Positions 52,069 through 63,080 of a DNA stretch of 64,000 nucleotides are shown here, piece by piece. Numbering within the stretch: the first letter of the stretch is position 1; every line of letters begins with the position of its first letter. Below the pieces are notes generated by a model, which saw only the letters and a program-made list of their open reading frames with translations, did not search any database and was not told the DNA's origin. Source of the stretch: Aliiroseovarius sp. F47248L (lineage in GTDB: Bacteria; Pseudomonadota; Alphaproteobacteria; Rhodobacterales; Rhodobacteraceae); contig NZ_JALKBF010000003.1 in assembly GCF_023016085.1 (NCBI RefSeq), positions 1-64,000 of the forward strand, given 5' to 3'. The position numbers and the translations under genes are program-made.

Positions 52069-52635
52069 ATGACCAAATTGAATGTTCTGAACACCGCTGC
52101 AGCCTTTGCACTTGTGGCAACCACCGCTTTCGCTGACGGCCATTCGCATGAAAATCCAATGGTGGGCGGCGCGGCAATGTTTGCCGATAAGAACATCGTC
52201 GAGAATGCCTTGAACTCTGCCGACCACACGACGCTGGTTGCGGCGGTCAAAGCCGCTGGTCTTGTCGAAACCCTGCAAGGCGACGGTCCGTTCACCGTGT
52301 TCGCCCCGGTCAATGCTGCCTTTGATGCTCTGCCTGAAGGCACAGTTGAAACGCTGCTGAAGCCCGAAAACAAAGAGATGCTGACCAAGGTTCTGACCTG
52401 TCACGTGGTTGCCGCCGATGCAATGTCGGAAGCCATTCGCGGCATGATTGATGATGATGGCGGCAAACACCCTGTGCCCACCGTGGGCGGCTGCACGTTG
52501 CAAGCCACCTATGACGGGGACAACATCTGGATCGAGGACGAGCAGGGCAACATGGCGACCGTAACCATTGCCGATGTGAAGCAGTCGAACGGTGTGATCC
52601 ATGTGATCGACAAGGTGCTTCTGCCCGCCATGTAA
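52069..52635 (+). CDS. Secreted fasciclin-domain protein
   Basis: This is a 188-residue protein with a signal peptide (residues 1-22, cleavage after AFA) and one fasciclin (FAS1) domain from about residue 45. Family motifs are LVAAVKAAGLVETLQGDGPFTVFAP and the closing NGVIHVIDKVLLP. AAAGGA lies before the ATG. Such proteins act in adhesion or on the cell surface. It is the probable target of the neighbouring ECF sigma factor, since the two share a promoter-like element. Confidence 0.92.
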   Translation: MTKLNVLNTAAAFALVATTAFADGHSHENPMVGGAAMFADKNIVENALNSADHTTLVAAVKAAGLVETLQGDGPFTVFAPVNAAFDALPEGTVETLLKPENKEMLTKVLTCHVVAADAMSEAIRGMIDDDGGKHPVPTVGGCTLQATYDGDNIWIEDEQGNMATVTIADVKQSNGVIHVIDKVLLPAM

Positions 52636-52752
52636 GCATCTGGTAGAGCCGGCGCCCTTTCCCAGTTGGGTGCTGGACCCGCTCGGCGAATGTGGCAACG
52701 CCAACCATAGTATGATTGTAAAGGTTGACCAGTCCCACGGCGTTCTCCACAC

Positions 52753-52778
52753 GGCCTGTCCATTTGTTTGGGCAGGCC
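52753..52778 (+). terminator. Hairpin in the gap after the fasciclin gene
   Basis: GGCCTG and CAGGCC, extended by a GU and two GC pairs, form a 9-bp stem with loop ATTTGTTT. It lies in the 237-base gap before the hydrolase gene, the longest gene-free stretch of the window. I see nothing else in that gap. The U-run is poor, so terminator function is uncertain. Confidence 0.4.
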
Positions 52779-52872
52779 ACTTTCATGTCTATCAGCTAAC
52801 AATCTGCTTGGTTGGCGTTGACGCGTCGGTTTGGTTCTGGGACCGTTGGTTCTACTGTCGTAGGGCTGGAAC

Positions 52873-54849
52873 ATGACCGAACCACATCTTCACGAGCTTA
52901 CCCATGATCGCGATCTAGGGATCACACTGCCGGACGGCACCCGTTTGTCGGCGCGTGTCTGGATGCCGGTGGATGCGTTGGTCCATCCCGTCCCGGCCAT
53001 TCTTGAATATCTGCCCTATCGCAAAACCGACGGCACAGCCGAACGGGATGCTGGGATGCACCCTTGGATCGCGCAGCGAGGCTATGCCTGCCTGCGGGTG
53101 GATCGGCGCGGATGCGGCGAAAGCGAAGGGTTGTTTGACGACGAATATTCGGAACAGGAGTTGCAGGACGGCGAAGACGTGATTGCTTGGATCGCACGCC
53201 AACCCTGGTGCACGGGGGCGGTTGGGATGCAAGGCATCTCTTGGGGCGGGTTCAACAGCTTACAGATCGCCGCGCGAGCGCCCGAGGCGCTAAAGGCTGT
53301 GATCACTATAGGGTCAACCGTCGACCGCTACGCGGACGATGTCCACTACAAAGGTGGTATTCAGCACTCTGACAATATCAGTTGGGCGGCGACGGTGTTG
53401 TCGTGGTTTTCGACGCCGCCCGACCCGGATCAGGTGGGCGACAGGTGGCGGGCGATGTGGCTTGAACGGTTGGAAAACACACCACCCTTGCCGCGCATCT
53501 GGACCGCGCATCTGGATCGCGATGCCTATTGGAAACACGGATCTGTGTGCGAGGATTACAGCACGATCAAAGCGGCGGTTCTGGCCTTTGGCGGGCTGCA
53601 TGATGGCTATCGCAATACCATGCGGCATCTGGTGGAAAACCTTGATGCGCCGGTAAAAGGCGTGGCCGGACCGTGGGGGCACAAATACCCGCATATCTCA
53701 CAAATCGGGCCTTCAATAGGGTATTTGCAAGAGGCGCTGCGCTGGTGGGATCGCTGGTTGAAAGGGGTCGACAACGGCGCTGCGCATGACCCGGCATGGC
53801 GTGCCTATGTCATGAACAGCGCGAAGCCAAATCCGATCGCAAGCCATCGTGACGGGCGTTGGGTTTGCGACCAAACTCTGCCCTCGGCCCATGTGCAGGT
53901 TCAGGATTTGACACTGGGAAAGGACTTGTCAGGCGATTTGCCTGTAACCGTAGCGCCAGACCTTCGTCACGGTGAACAATGCGGCGAGTTTTTCACCTTT
54001 GGCTTCGGGTCAGGCGAACTGCCAGATGATCAGCAGCCAGACGATGCCCGCAGCGCCTGTTTTGACAGTCAGGCGCTGGATCACGGGACCGACATCGTGG
54101 GACGCCCCACGGTGCGACTGCGCCTGTCCGCCGACCGCGCCCGCGCGCAACTTGTGGTGCGGCTGTGTGATCTCAGGCCCGATGGCACCTCGATGCTGAT
54201 CACTTTGGGACTGTTGGATCTGCGCAACCGTGAAGGGTTTGAGGCAAAACGCGACCTGATCCCTGATCAATGGGTCGAGGTGACGCTGGACCTTGATGAA
54301 ACCGCATATCATCTGCCGAAAGGTCATCGCTTGCAATTGGCGGTGGCGGGCAGTTACTGGCCTTACTCCTGGCCTGAACCCGATCCCGCGACCCTGACAC
54401 TTGAAGGCGGTCATATCGGTTTGCCGTTGCGCGCCCCGTTGGACGGCGATGAATGGACATTTCCACCCCCGATCTCGGCCCCGCCTCGGCGCACACGACT
54501 TCTGCGCAAGGGGCAGGATGAGAAGACGCGGCAGGTTGATCCGAAGTCCGGACGGGTCATTCTGACGATTGCGTCCGATCATGGCCGTATTGAGGATCTG
54601 GAAACAGGCATCATCACCGAAAGCACCGTGAAAGAAATCTGGTCGATTGACCCCGCCAACCCGGCCGATGCCCGTGCTCAGATCAAATGGACACGCAGCT
54701 TCGGGCGCGGCGACTGGTTTGTGTCCACCCGTGCTGACACAGAAATGCACGGCGCGCGGGATCTGTTCAAGATCACGCAGAGGCTTGTGGCCAGCGAAGG
54801 TAATGAAACATTATTCGATCAAACATGGACGCATCAGATCAAGCGTTAG
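52873..54849 (+). CDS. CocE/NonD-family (X-Pro dipeptidyl-peptidase S15-like) hydrolase
   Basis: This is a 658-residue alpha/beta hydrolase. The nucleophile is Ser123 in GISWGG; GPWGHKYPH near residue 263 supplies the expected catalytic histidine, and VDRRGCGESEG near residue 76 is a family signature. The C-terminal third is the jelly-roll X-Pro dipeptidyl-peptidase domain. No signal peptide is present, so it should be cytoplasmic. Substrates in the family include cocaine-like esters, cephalosporin esters and proline peptides; the substrate here is unknown. Confidence 0.88.
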   Translation: MTEPHLHELTHDRDLGITLPDGTRLSARVWMPVDALVHPVPAILEYLPYRKTDGTAERDAGMHPWIAQRGYACLRVDRRGCGESEGLFDDEYSEQELQDGEDVIAWIARQPWCTGAVGMQGISWGGFNSLQIAARAPEALKAVITIGSTVDRYADDVHYKGGIQHSDNISWAATVLSWFSTPPDPDQVGDRWRAMWLERLENTPPLPRIWTAHLDRDAYWKHGSVCEDYSTIKAAVLAFGGLHDGYRNTMRHLVENLDAPVKGVAGPWGHKYPHISQIGPSIGYLQEALRWWDRWLKGVDNGAAHDPAWRAYVMNSAKPNPIASHRDGRWVCDQTLPSAHVQVQDLTLGKDLSGDLPVTVAPDLRHGEQCGEFFTFGFGSGELPDDQQPDDARSACFDSQALDHGTDIVGRPTVRLRLSADRARAQLVVRLCDLRPDGTSMLITLGLLDLRNREGFEAKRDLIPDQWVEVTLDLDETAYHLPKGHRLQLAVAGSYWPYSWPEPDPATLTLEGGHIGLPLRAPLDGDEWTFPPPISAPPRRTRLLRKGQDEKTRQVDPKSGRVILTIASDHGRIEDLETGIITESTVKEIWSIDPANPADARAQIKWTRSFGRGDWFVSTRADTEMHGARDLFKITQRLVASEGNETLFDQTWTHQIKR

Positions 54850-54855
54850 ATGGCC

Positions 54856-55761
54856 TTAGCTCAAAAGATGGCCATCGGGCTGCACTTCAGGTGGAATATC
54901 TCTTCCCAGTGCGTCGCAAATGGTGCGTTCAATCACGCGGGTCATGGCGTCCAGCGGCAGGCCATTTGGCCGTGGTTCAAACGGGTGTTCCAGTTCGTTT
55001 GTAACCGCTTGCAGACCAAAGAAGACATAGGCCACGACGACGGCAAACACCGGTGCAAACCATTCAACCGAGCCAAGCAGTCCAAACGGCAACAGCGCGC
55101 AATAGAGATATGTCGTGCGGCGCACCAGAAGGGAATAGACGAAGGGCAGCGGCGTGGTCTGAATCCGCTCGCATCCCGTTTGCGAAATCGCCAACCGAGA
55201 AAGAGTATCAGCCAGCGATATCTGCGCGAAACCGTCCAACACGCCAGCACTTCGCAGCCTTGCAATCTGTTGTGCAATATCGCGAAGCGCCGCATCGGCG
55301 GGGTTGGCATGCGCCAATAACGCCTGCGCCTCTGTATCCCCGATCCATGCGGCAATATCATTCTGCACGTCACAGTGTCGCAAGCTGCCACGGTGGGCGT
55401 GGGTATAGGCCGCAAGCATATTTAACAAGGCGGGCCGGTCGCTGGGTGGAATGGCGAATAGTTCAAGTTGGCGGGCAATGGTGCGGGTATCAGCGATCAG
55501 GCCGCCCCAAAGCTGGCGCGCTTCCCACCAACGGTCATAGGCGGCATTGTTGCGAAAGCCCAGAAACAGTGACAAGGCGACGCCAAAGACGCTCATCGCG
55601 GCAAGTGATATACGGGGCAGGGGAATCAGCATTTCATCCACCAGCACGACCGTCAGGGTCAGCAGCAGGACTGCGACCATCTTACCGTAAACACGAGGCA
55701 CAACTGAGCCTTGCATGATGAAAAACAGGCGCAGCGCTGAGGGAGGCGATCGAACAATCAT
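54856..55761 (-). CDS. Bestrophin-like anion channel (RFP-TM family)
   Basis: This 301-residue membrane protein matches the bacterial bestrophin/YneE family. LFLGFRNNAAYDRWWEARQLWGGLIADTR near residue 66 is the strongly conserved segment, and NELEHPFEPRPNGLPLDAM near residue 256 is the second. About four hydrophobic segments are visible. Members form pentameric anion channels. It is convergent with the hydrolase gene (6 bases apart) and divergent from hutD. Confidence 0.9.
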   Translation of the reverse strand: MIVRSPPSALRLFFIMQGSVVPRVYGKMVAVLLLTLTVVLVDEMLIPLPRISLAAMSVFGVALSLFLGFRNNAAYDRWWEARQLWGGLIADTRTIARQLELFAIPPSDRPALLNMLAAYTHAHRGSLRHCDVQNDIAAWIGDTEAQALLAHANPADAALRDIAQQIARLRSAGVLDGFAQISLADTLSRLAISQTGCERIQTTPLPFVYSLLVRRTTYLYCALLPFGLLGSVEWFAPVFAVVVAYVFFGLQAVTNELEHPFEPRPNGLPLDAMTRVIERTICDALGRDIPPEVQPDGHLLS

Positions 55762-55825
55762 AACGCGGTTCTATCGTCAGGTGAGATCAGACATAAAGAG
55801 GCAGTTTTGGGATCTGGGGAAAGAC

Positions 55826-56374
55826 ATGCAGATAATCCGGCGACGTGATCTTGTAGAGACACCGTGGAAAAACGGCGGCGGTATCACCCGCAATATTGCC
55901 GAGGAACGCGACGACCGTGGCGCACTTTGGCGGCTGAGCATGGCGGATGTGGATGGGGACGGGACGTTTTCCAGCTTTCCCGGCCTGACGCGTATTCTGA
56001 CGGTGATCAAGGGCGACGGCATGGTGCTGCACGGGCCGGATGGCGATCTGCAGGCGGATTATGCCAACCCCGTGCGGTTCGATGGCGCAGCGCCGGTCAC
56101 GGCCACGCTGACCCAAGGCCCAATCCGTGATTTCAACCTGATGTTCGACACCGCGCGGTGTGCGGGGGATGCTCAGATCGTGCGCAATGCTGGCCCGCAT
56201 CAGGTCGGGCAGGCAGGGCAGACCGGCGTGCTGCACGTGATCGCTGGAACTGCGTCTGTGCACGGCGCAGATCTGGGCGTGGGCGACACGGCGATCAGCA
56301 CCGCCGCGCCGCTGCGTTTCGATCTGGTGCAGGATGCGGTCGCGCTGACCATCACCCTGCGCCCGCAAGGTTAA
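55826..56374 (+). CDS. hutD: HutD-family protein
   Basis: This is a 182-residue double-cupin protein. The ATG at 55826 has GGGGAAAG upstream. ETPWKNGGGITRNIA near the N-terminus is the HutD signature, and FSSFPGLTRILTVIKGDG follows. HutD proteins are found with histidine utilisation genes; they bind formylglutamate-like ligands and are thought to cap pathway activity rather than catalyse a step. The gene is tail to tail with hutF, with a 4-base overlap. Confidence 0.9.
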   Translation: MQIIRRRDLVETPWKNGGGITRNIAEERDDRGALWRLSMADVDGDGTFSSFPGLTRILTVIKGDGMVLHGPDGDLQADYANPVRFDGAAPVTATLTQGPIRDFNLMFDTARCAGDAQIVRNAGPHQVGQAGQTGVLHVIAGTASVHGADLGVGDTAISTAAPLRFDLVQDAVALTITLRPQG

Positions 56375-57729
56375 AGCGACGCCAGAAGATCCGTCACGGC
56401 GCGGCGATAACTTGAAACGACAGCGTCGCGCGCGATGTGCCGCCCGCCGGTGACGTTGTGACGTCCGGCAGACCACAGATCGGTAATCACATTGTCCTTC
56501 GCTGCAAAGGCTAGACCGTCAAGGATCTGGTCCGGCGTCAGCGCGCAGAGCGTCGGGTCAGTGCTGTCGATGGCGACCAGATCGGCAAGGCGGCCTTGAG
56601 CAATCTCGCCCGCGTCACGGCCCAAAGCTTGCGCCCCACCGCAGGCCGCGCCCGTGTAAAGCGTTGCCCCGACCGAGCCTTCGCCGACCACCATTACGTT
56701 ACGCGCCACGTCGCGCAGACGTTGGGAATACTCCAGCGTGCGCAGCTCTTCCGTCAGCGAGATATTGATGTTGCTGTCCGATCCGACGCCGAACGCGCCG
56801 CCTGCCTCAAGGAAGGTGGGGCCGTTGAAGGGGCCGTCGCCAAGGTTCGCCTCGGTGATCGGGCAGAGGCCGGCAACCGCACCTGATGCGGCCATCGCGC
56901 GGGTCTCGGTGTCGGTCATGTGGGTGGCATGGATCAGGCACCAGCCTTGATCGACGAGGGCGTTGGCCAACAGCCACTCGACCGGGCGTGCGCCCAGCCA
57001 AGTCTGGATGTCCTCGACCTCTTTCGGTTGTTCGGCGATGTGGATATGGATCGGCCCGCCCTGATGGTTCGCCAGCGCGCGGGTCAGGTCGTCGGGCGAG
57101 GTGGCGCGCAGGGAATGCGGGGCAATGCCGACGCGGGCGTCATCGGGCAAGCCCACAAGCGCGTCGCGCGCACCCTGCACCAGATCGGCGAATCGTTCGA
57201 CATCATTGCCAAAGCGCATCTGCCCTTCGGCCAGCGGCACCTTGCCCGCCCCGCCATAGGTATAAAGCACCGGCAGATGGGTCAGCCCGATGCCGGTTTC
57301 CCCCGCCGCTGCCATCACCCGCAGCGACAGTTCGGCCAGCGCATCATAGGGCGCGCCGCCGCGCTGGTGGTGGACATAGTGAAACTCGCCCACGCTGGCA
57401 TATCCGGCCTCTTGCATTTCGACGAAAACAAGCGCCGCGATGGCCTCGATCTGCTCGGGGGTCAGGCGGTCCATGAAGCGATACATCAGCTCGCGCCAGG
57501 TCCAGAAACTGTCGCGCCCGGCCTTGCGGACCTCGGTCATGCCAGCCATTGCGCGCTGGAATGTGTGCGAGTGCAGGTTGCCCAAAGCTGGCAGCAGGGT
57601 ATCGACGCGCGCGTCGCCCGGCTGGGCCTCCGTGCTGGGCGTGATCTGATCAATGCGGCCACCTTCAAGGGTGATGCGAACATCCTGCGCCCAACCGGAC
57701 GCGAGCAGGGCCTGACGGGCGTGGATCAT
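56371..57729 (-). CDS. hutF: Formimidoylglutamate deiminase
   Basis: This 452-residue amidohydrolase converts N-formimino-L-glutamate to N-formyl-L-glutamate and ammonia. The metal site begins with [13 protein letters not shown] (HxH) near residue 52; further ligands appear in FHYVHHQ, HIAEQ and [10 protein letters not shown]. Its presence with hutG shows the five-step (HutF-HutG) histidine pathway rather than the four-step HutG hydrolase route. It faces hutI across a short gap with a HutC-type operator. Confidence 0.95.
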   Translation of the reverse strand: MIHARQALLASGWAQDVRITLEGGRIDQITPSTEAQPGDARVDTLLPALGNLHSHTFQRAMAGMTEVRKAGRDSFWTWRELMYRFMDRLTPEQIEAIAALVFVEMQEAGYASVGEFHYVHHQRGGAPYDALAELSLRVMAAAGETGIGLTHLPVLYTYGGAGKVPLAEGQMRFGNDVERFADLVQGARDALVGLPDDARVGIAPHSLRATSPDDLTRALANHQGGPIHIHIAEQPKEVEDIQTWLGARPVEWLLANALVDQGWCLIHATHMTDTETRAMAASGAVAGLCPITEANLGDGPFNGPTFLEAGGAFGVGSDSNINISLTEELRTLEYSQRLRDVARNVMVVGEGSVGATLYTGAACGGAQALGRDAGEIAQGRLADLVAIDSTDPTLCALTPDQILDGLAFAAKDNVITDLWSAGRHNVTGGRHIARDAVVSSYRRAVTDLLASL

Positions 57730-57754
57730 GGTCTTTGTCCTGTGTATTTCATTT

Positions 57755-57768
57755 TATGTATAGACATA
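57755..57768. promoter_or_regulatory. Putative HutC operator
   Basis: TATGTATAGACATA is an inverted repeat that fits the HutC-subfamily GntR consensus NyGTMTAKACNy. It lies in the 93-base divergent gap between hutF and hutI and could repress both directions. The hutC gene itself lies at the window's right edge. Confidence 0.75.
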
Positions 57769-57822
57769 TTGCACATTAAATTATACCAGAAAAGGCGAAA
57801 CTTCGCGAAAAGGACCGATCTT

Positions 57823-59034
57823 ATGACTGCTATGCCTCAGCTTTTGACCGATCTGCACGCCGCGACAATGGCGCATGGCGATGCGCCCTATGGGATGATC
57901 CGAGACGCAGCGATTGCCATTCAGGATGGCAAGATCGCTTGGGTCGGGCCGCAGGCGGACGTGCCAGCCGATTTTGCCGGGCTGGATCAACGGTCGTTGG
58001 CTGGGCGTGTGGTGACGCCGGGCCTGATCGACTGCCACACCCATATCGTGCATGGTGGCGACCGCGCGGTGGAATTTGAAATGCGTTTGAACGGGGCCAG
58101 TTACGAAGAAGTCGCGCGTGCCGGTGGCGGGATCGTGTCGACGGTTAAAGCCACCCGCGCGGCCAGTGAGGACGAATTGCTGCAAGCGGCGCTGCGCCGC
58201 GTCGATGTCCTGATCGCCGAAGGCGTGACCACGATCGAGGTCAAGTCGGGCTATGGTCTGGACACGGACACCGAGCTTCGGATGCTGCGCACGGCCCGCG
58301 CGATTGCCGAGCAACGCCCCATTCGCGTCAAGACCACCTTCCTTGGCGCTCATGCCACGCCCGCCGAATATGCGGGTCGCGATGACGCCTATATCGACGA
58401 GGTGTGCATCCCCGCCCTACGCGCCGCCCACGCCGAAGGGCTGGTGGATGCGGTGGACGGGTTCTGCGAAGGCATCGCCTTTCAGCCCGACCAGATCGCC
58501 CGCGTCTTTGACGTCGCCCGCGAACTGGGCTTGCCCGTGAAGCTGCACGCCGAACAACTGTCCAATCTGGGTGGCGCGAAGCTGGCGGCAAGCTATGGTG
58601 CGCTGTCTGCCGATCATATCGAGTATCTGGACGAAGACGGCGTGCGTGCCATGGCGGACGCGGGCACGGTTGCCGTGATCCTGCCCGGCGCGTTCTATAC
58701 CCTGCGCGAGACGCAACAGCCGCCCATCGAGCTTTTGCGCAAGCACAATGTGCCGATGGCCTTGGCCACGGACATCAACCCCGGTTCGTCGCCGCTGAAT
58801 TCAATCCTGCTGACAATGAACATGGGCTGCACCCTGTTTCGTATGACACCCGAGGAATCGCTGCGCGGTGTCACGCAACACGCCGCCGCCGCGCTGGGTC
58901 TGGCGGATCTGGGCACAATCGCGCCGGGGCAGGCGGCTGATCTGGCGGTTTGGGACATCGCGGAACCGGCGGAACTGTCTTACCGCATCGGCTTCAACCC
59001 CCTTGCATTCCGCATCACAGGAGCGACCGCATGA
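57823..59034 (+). CDS. hutI: Imidazolonepropionase
   Basis: This 403-residue zinc amidohydrolase opens imidazolonepropionate to formiminoglutamate. The ATG at 57823 follows AAAAGGA; the open frame extends far upstream, but that part is only the antisense of hut[17 protein letters not shown] near residue 66 holds the HxH metal ligands, [12 protein letters not shown] is conserved, and [10 protein letters not shown] near residue 308 is the C-terminal signature. It overlaps hutH by 4 bases. Confidence 0.95.
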   Translation: MTAMPQLLTDLHAATMAHGDAPYGMIRDAAIAIQDGKIAWVGPQADVPADFAGLDQRSLAGRVVTPGLIDCHTHIVHGGDRAVEFEMRLNGASYEEVARAGGGIVSTVKATRAASEDELLQAALRRVDVLIAEGVTTIEVKSGYGLDTDTELRMLRTARAIAEQRPIRVKTTFLGAHATPAEYAGRDDAYIDEVCIPALRAAHAEGLVDAVDGFCEGIAFQPDQIARVFDVARELGLPVKLHAEQLSNLGGAKLAASYGALSADHIEYLDEDGVRAMADAGTVAVILPGAFYTLRETQQPPIELLRKHNVPMALATDINPGSSPLNSILLTMNMGCTLFRMTPEESLRGVTQHAAAALGLADLGTIAPGQAADLAVWDIAEPAELSYRIGFNPLAFRITGATA

Positions 59035-60569
59035 CCACTCTGACCCTGACCCCCGCTGAAACCACACTGGCTGATCTGGAAATGATCTGGCGCGACGGAC
59101 TTGCCGTGCGCCTTGATCCGGCCTGCCACGACGGCATCCAGGCCGCACAGGCGCGGATCTCCGACGCCGCCAACGGAACGGACGCGGTATATGGCGTGAA
59201 CACGGGCTTTGGAAAACTGGCTTCGGTCAAAATCGACCCCGCCGACACCGCCACCCTGCAACGCAACCTGATCCTGTCCCATTGCTGCGGTGTAGGTGAC
59301 GCGATCCCCGAACCCCATGCGCGCCTGATGATGGCGCTGAAACTTCTGTCGCTCGGGCGCGGTGCGTCCGGCGTGCGGATGGAGTTGATCGAGCTGCTGG
59401 AGCAGATGCTCGCGCGCGGCGTGACGCCCGTCATTCCCGTGCAAGGGTCAGTTGGCGCGTCCGGCGATCTGGCCCCGCTGGCGCATATGGCGGCCGCAAT
59501 GATCGGTCACGGCGAAGCCACGTTCGAAGGCAACGTGCTGCCCGGAGCCGAGGCTTTGCGCCGTGCGGGCCTGACCCCCGTCGTGCTCAGCGCGAAAGAG
59601 GGGCTGGCACTGATCAATGGCACCCAGTTCAGCACGGCCTATGCCCTGATCGGGCTGTTTGGCGCATGGCGGGCGATGTCCTCGGCTTTGGTCACATCTG
59701 CCATGTCGACCGATGCGATCATGGGATCGACCGCGCCGTTGCAGCCGGAAATTCATACTCTGCGCGGTCATGCGGGCCAGATCGAGGCCGCGGCGACCAT
59801 GCGTGCGCTGCTGGACGGGTCGATCATTCGTGAAAGCCACCGCGAAGGCGATACGCGCGTGCAGGACCCCTATTGCATCCGCTGCCAGCCGCAGGTGACA
59901 GGGGCCGCGATGGACATGTTGCGTATGGCCGCCCGCACGCTGCAGATCGAGGCGAACGCCGCCACCGACAACCCGCTTGTGCTCAGCGAGGCAGGGCTGA
60001 TTGTGTCAGGCGGAAACTTCCACGCCGAACCCGTGGGCTTTGCCGCCGACATGATCGCACTGGCGATTGCCGAGATCGGCGCGATTGCACAACGACGCAT
60101 CGCCCTGATTGTCGACCCGGTTCTCAGCCACGATCTGCCGCCGTTCCTGACGCCCAATCCGGGGCTGAACTCGGGCTATATGATCGCCGAAGTGACCACC
60201 GCCGCGTTGATGAGCGAGAATAAGCATTTGGCGAACCCTTGCGTGACGGATTCAACGCCGACCTCGGCCAACCAGGAAGACCACGTCAGCATGGCCGCCC
60301 ATGGCGCGGTGCGCCTGTCGCGCATGGTCGCCAATCTGGAGCGCATCCTTGGCGTCGAACTTCTGTGCGCCGCGCAAGGCATCGAATTCCGCGCACCGCT
60401 GACGACGAGCGCGCCGCTGGCGGCGGTGATTGCCGCCGTGCGCGAACAGGTCGAGACATTGCGTGACGACCGTTACCTTGCGCCTGACTTGGAAAAAGCA
60501 GCGTCGCTGATTGCGTCGAATGCCATCGTGGCCGCTACCAACACCCAAATGCCGGAGCTTCACCCATGA
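59031..60569 (+). CDS. hutH: Histidine ammonia-lyase
   Basis: This 512-residue enzyme deaminates histidine to trans-urocanate. The start at 59031 overlaps the hutI stop (ATGA). Ala143-Ser144-Gly145 in [12 protein letters not shown] form the self-made MIO cofactor. [11 protein letters not shown] at residues 54-64 and the [11 protein letters not shown] segment near 202 are family signatures. Length is normal. It overlaps hutG by 4 bases. Confidence 0.97.
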   Translation: MTTLTLTPAETTLADLEMIWRDGLAVRLDPACHDGIQAAQARISDAANGTDAVYGVNTGFGKLASVKIDPADTATLQRNLILSHCCGVGDAIPEPHARLMMALKLLSLGRGASGVRMELIELLEQMLARGVTPVIPVQGSVGASGDLAPLAHMAAAMIGHGEATFEGNVLPGAEALRRAGLTPVVLSAKEGLALINGTQFSTAYALIGLFGAWRAMSSALVTSAMSTDAIMGSTAPLQPEIHTLRGHAGQIEAAATMRALLDGSIIRESHREGDTRVQDPYCIRCQPQVTGAAMDMLRMAARTLQIEANAATDNPLVLSEAGLIVSGGNFHAEPVGFAADMIALAIAEIGAIAQRRIALIVDPVLSHDLPPFLTPNPGLNSGYMIAEVTTAALMSENKHLANPCVTDSTPTSANQEDHVSMAAHGAVRLSRMVANLERILGVELLCAAQGIEFRAPLTTSAPLAAVIAAVREQVETLRDDRYLAPDLEKAASLIASNAIVAATNTQMPELHP

Positions 60570-61366
60570 CCCCCGTTGAAATCCACCGGGGCGACAGCCC
60601 CATCGTGCTGGGCCTGCCCCATACGGGGACGTATGTTCCTGATGACATCAAGGCGTGTCTGAACGCGCGCGGGCAGGGGTTGGATGACACCGATTGGCAT
60701 ATCCACACACTGTATGACGGGTTGCTGCCCGGCGCGACGACGGTCCGCGCGACCTTCCATCGTTACGTGATCGACGCCAACCGCGACCCGTCAGGCCAGT
60801 CGCTTTACCCCGGCCAGAACACCACCGGGCTGGTGCCGCTGACCGATTTCGACGGGCAGGATATTTGGGACACCCCCCCCACAGACGCCGAGGTCGAGGC
60901 CCGACGCCAAGCCTTCCACGCCCCCTATCACGCCGCGCTGGAGGCCGAGCTTGAGCGGGTGCGCGACCAACACGGCATCGCGATCCTGTATGATTGCCAC
61001 TCGATCCGGTCGCGCATCCCGTTTCTGTTCGACGGCACCCTGCCCAATTTTAACATCGGCACCAATCTGGGCACCACCTGCGCCGCCCAGTTTGAGGCCG
61101 CCGTGCAAAGTCTGTGCCAGATGGCGGATGGCTATTCCAACGTCACGAACGGACGCTTCAAGGGCGGCTGGACCACGCGCCATTATGGCCGACCTGCTGA
61201 GGGGCTGCACGCGATCCAGATGGAACTGGCGCAAAGCACCTATCTGACGGACGAGGCCGCGCCCTGGACCTATGACGACGCGAAGGCCGCGCGTTTGCGC
61301 GGGCATCTGAAAACCATTCTGACAACCTTGGCCGACATGGCACCTGACCTGAAAGGAACATCATGA
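60566..61366 (+). CDS. hutG: N-formylglutamate deformylase
   Basis: This 266-residue enzyme of the N-formylglutamate amidohydrolase family yields glutamate and formate, the last step after Hut[15 protein letters not shown] near the N-terminus, [20 protein letters not shown] near residue 71 and [11 protein letters not shown] near residue 142 are the conserved segments. It overlaps hutH and hutU by 4 bases each, so translation of the hut enzymes is coupled. Confidence 0.95.
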   Translation: MTPVEIHRGDSPIVLGLPHTGTYVPDDIKACLNARGQGLDDTDWHIHTLYDGLLPGATTVRATFHRYVIDANRDPSGQSLYPGQNTTGLVPLTDFDGQDIWDTPPTDAEVEARRQAFHAPYHAALEAELERVRDQHGIAILYDCHSIRSRIPFLFDGTLPNFNIGTNLGTTCAAQFEAAVQSLCQMADGYSNVTNGRFKGGWTTRHYGRPAEGLHAIQMELAQSTYLTDEAAPWTYDDAKAARLRGHLKTILTTLADMAPDLKGTS

Positions 61367-63030
61367 GCGATCCGCGCAAAAACACCCGCGACATCTATCC
61401 CGCAACCGGCACCAAAATGACGGCCAAGCACTGGACGACCGAAGCGCCCCTGCGGATGTTGATGAACAACCTGCACCCCGACGTGGCTGAAAACCCGCAT
61501 GAACTGGTCGTCTATGGCGGCATCGGCCGCGCCGCACGCACATGGGACGATTTCGACAAGATGGTCGCCACCTTGCGCGATCTGGACGAGGACCAGACCC
61601 TGCTGGTGCAATCGGGCAAGCCCGTCGGCGTGTTCCAAACCCACAAAGACGCGCCGCGTGTGTTGATCGCGAACTCGAACCTCGTGCCACATTGGGCGAC
61701 CTGGGATCATTTCAACGAGCTGGATAAGAAAGGTCTGGCGATGTATGGCCAGATGACGGCCGGTTCGTGGATTTACATCGGGTCGCAGGGCATCGTGCAG
61801 GGCACCTATGAAACCTTTGTTGAAGCTGGGCGCCAGCATTACAGCGGCGACCTGACCGGCAAGTGGATCCTGACCGGTGGTCTGGGCGGTATGGGCGGTG
61901 CTCAGCCTTTGGCGGCCGTGATGGCCGGGGCCTGCTGTCTGGCGGTCGAATGCAACCCCGACAGCATCGATTTCCGCCTGCGCACCCGTTACGTGGACGA
62001 AAAAACCGACAGCCTTGATGAAGCGCTTGCGATGATCGAACGCTGGACCGCAGCCGGTGAGGCCAAGTCGGTCGCGCTCTTGGGCAATGCTGCCGACGTG
62101 TTCCCCGAACTGGTGAAACGCGGCATCCGCCCTGACATCGTCACCGACCAGACCAGCGCCCATGACCCCGTAAACGGCTATCTGCCGCAGGGCTGGACCA
62201 TGGCCGAATGGCGCGAGAAGCGCGAGAGCGACCCGAAAGCCGTCGAAAAAGCCGCCCGCGCGTCGATGAAGGTGCAGGTCAAGGCGATGGTCGATTTCCA
62301 CGCCGCCGGTATTCCGACCGTCGATTACGGCAACAACATCCGCCAGATGGCGCTGGAAGAAGGGTTGGAGAATGCGTTTGATTTCCCCGGCTTCGTGCCC
62401 GCCTATATCCGCCCGCTGTTCTGCCGTGGCATCGGCCCGTTCCGTTGGGCGGCGCTGTCGGGCGACCCGGAAGACATCTACAAGACCGACGCCAAGGTGA
62501 AGGAAATCCTGGCCGAGGACAGTCACCTGCACAATTGGCTAGACATGGCCCGCGAACGGATTGCATTCCAGGGCCTGCCCGCCCGCATCTGCTGGGTCGG
62601 TCTGGGCGTGCGTCACAAACTGGGGCTGGCATTCAACGAAATGGTGCGCAACGGCGAATTGAAAGCGCCGATCGTGATTGGACGTGACCATCTGGACAGT
62701 GGCTCGGTCGCATCGCCCAACCGCGAGACGGAAGCGATGATGGACGGTTCGGACGCCGTGTCGGACTGGCCGCTTTTGAACGCGCTTCTGAACACCGCGT
62801 CGGGCGCGACCTGGGTGTCGCTGCACCATGGTGGCGGGGTTGGCATGGGTTTCAGCCAGCACTCGGGCATGGTGATCTGCTGTGACGGCACCGAGGATGC
62901 AGACCGCCGGATCGAGCGTGTTCTGTGGAACGACCCGGCCACGGGCGTCATGCGTCACGCCGATGCAGGCTATGAGATCGCCAAGGACTGCGCCCGCGAG
63001 AACGGCTTGAACCTGCCGGGTATTCTGTAA
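61363..63030 (+). CDS. hutU: Urocanate hydratase
   Basis: This 555-residue enzyme hydrates urocanate to imidazolonepropionate using tightly bound NAD+ as an electrophile. The NAD motif [12 protein letters not shown] lies at residues 171-182, and ARICWVGLG near residue 407 carries the active-site cysteine. Length matches the family. It is the last core enzyme of the operon; a GC-rich hairpin follows 6 bases after the stop. Confidence 0.97.
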   Translation: MSDPRKNTRDIYPATGTKMTAKHWTTEAPLRMLMNNLHPDVAENPHELVVYGGIGRAARTWDDFDKMVATLRDLDEDQTLLVQSGKPVGVFQTHKDAPRVLIANSNLVPHWATWDHFNELDKKGLAMYGQMTAGSWIYIGSQGIVQGTYETFVEAGRQHYSGDLTGKWILTGGLGGMGGAQPLAAVMAGACCLAVECNPDSIDFRLRTRYVDEKTDSLDEALAMIERWTAAGEAKSVALLGNAADVFPELVKRGIRPDIVTDQTSAHDPVNGYLPQGWTMAEWREKRESDPKAVEKAARASMKVQVKAMVDFHAAGIPTVDYGNNIRQMALEEGLENAFDFPGFVPAYIRPLFCRGIGPFRWAALSGDPEDIYKTDAKVKEILAEDSHLHNWLDMARERIAFQGLPARICWVGLGVRHKLGLAFNEMVRNGELKAPIVIGRDHLDSGSVASPNRETEAMMDGSDAVSDWPLLNALLNTASGATWVSLHHGGGVGMGFSQHSGMVICCDGTEDADRRIERVLWNDPATGVMRHADAGYEIAKDCARENGLNLPGIL

Positions 63031-63036
63031 TGATCC

Positions 63037-63057
63037 GGGGGGCGACAAACGCCCCCC
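63037..63057 (+). repeat. 8-bp GC hairpin between hutU and the RidA gene
   Basis: GGGGGGCG and CGCCCCCC are perfect arms around loop ACAAA. No U-run follows, so read-through into the RidA gene is likely; the stem may protect the hutU mRNA end. Confidence 0.6.
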
Positions 63058-63080
63058 ATTCCAATGCAGGAGACGCAGAT

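Noticed and set aside
56920..57822. Long in-frame upstream extension of hutI (to 704 residues)
   Set aside because: It is exactly antisense to hutF, has a composition unlike any protein family, and HutI aligns with its family from the ATG at 57823, which has a ribosome binding site.
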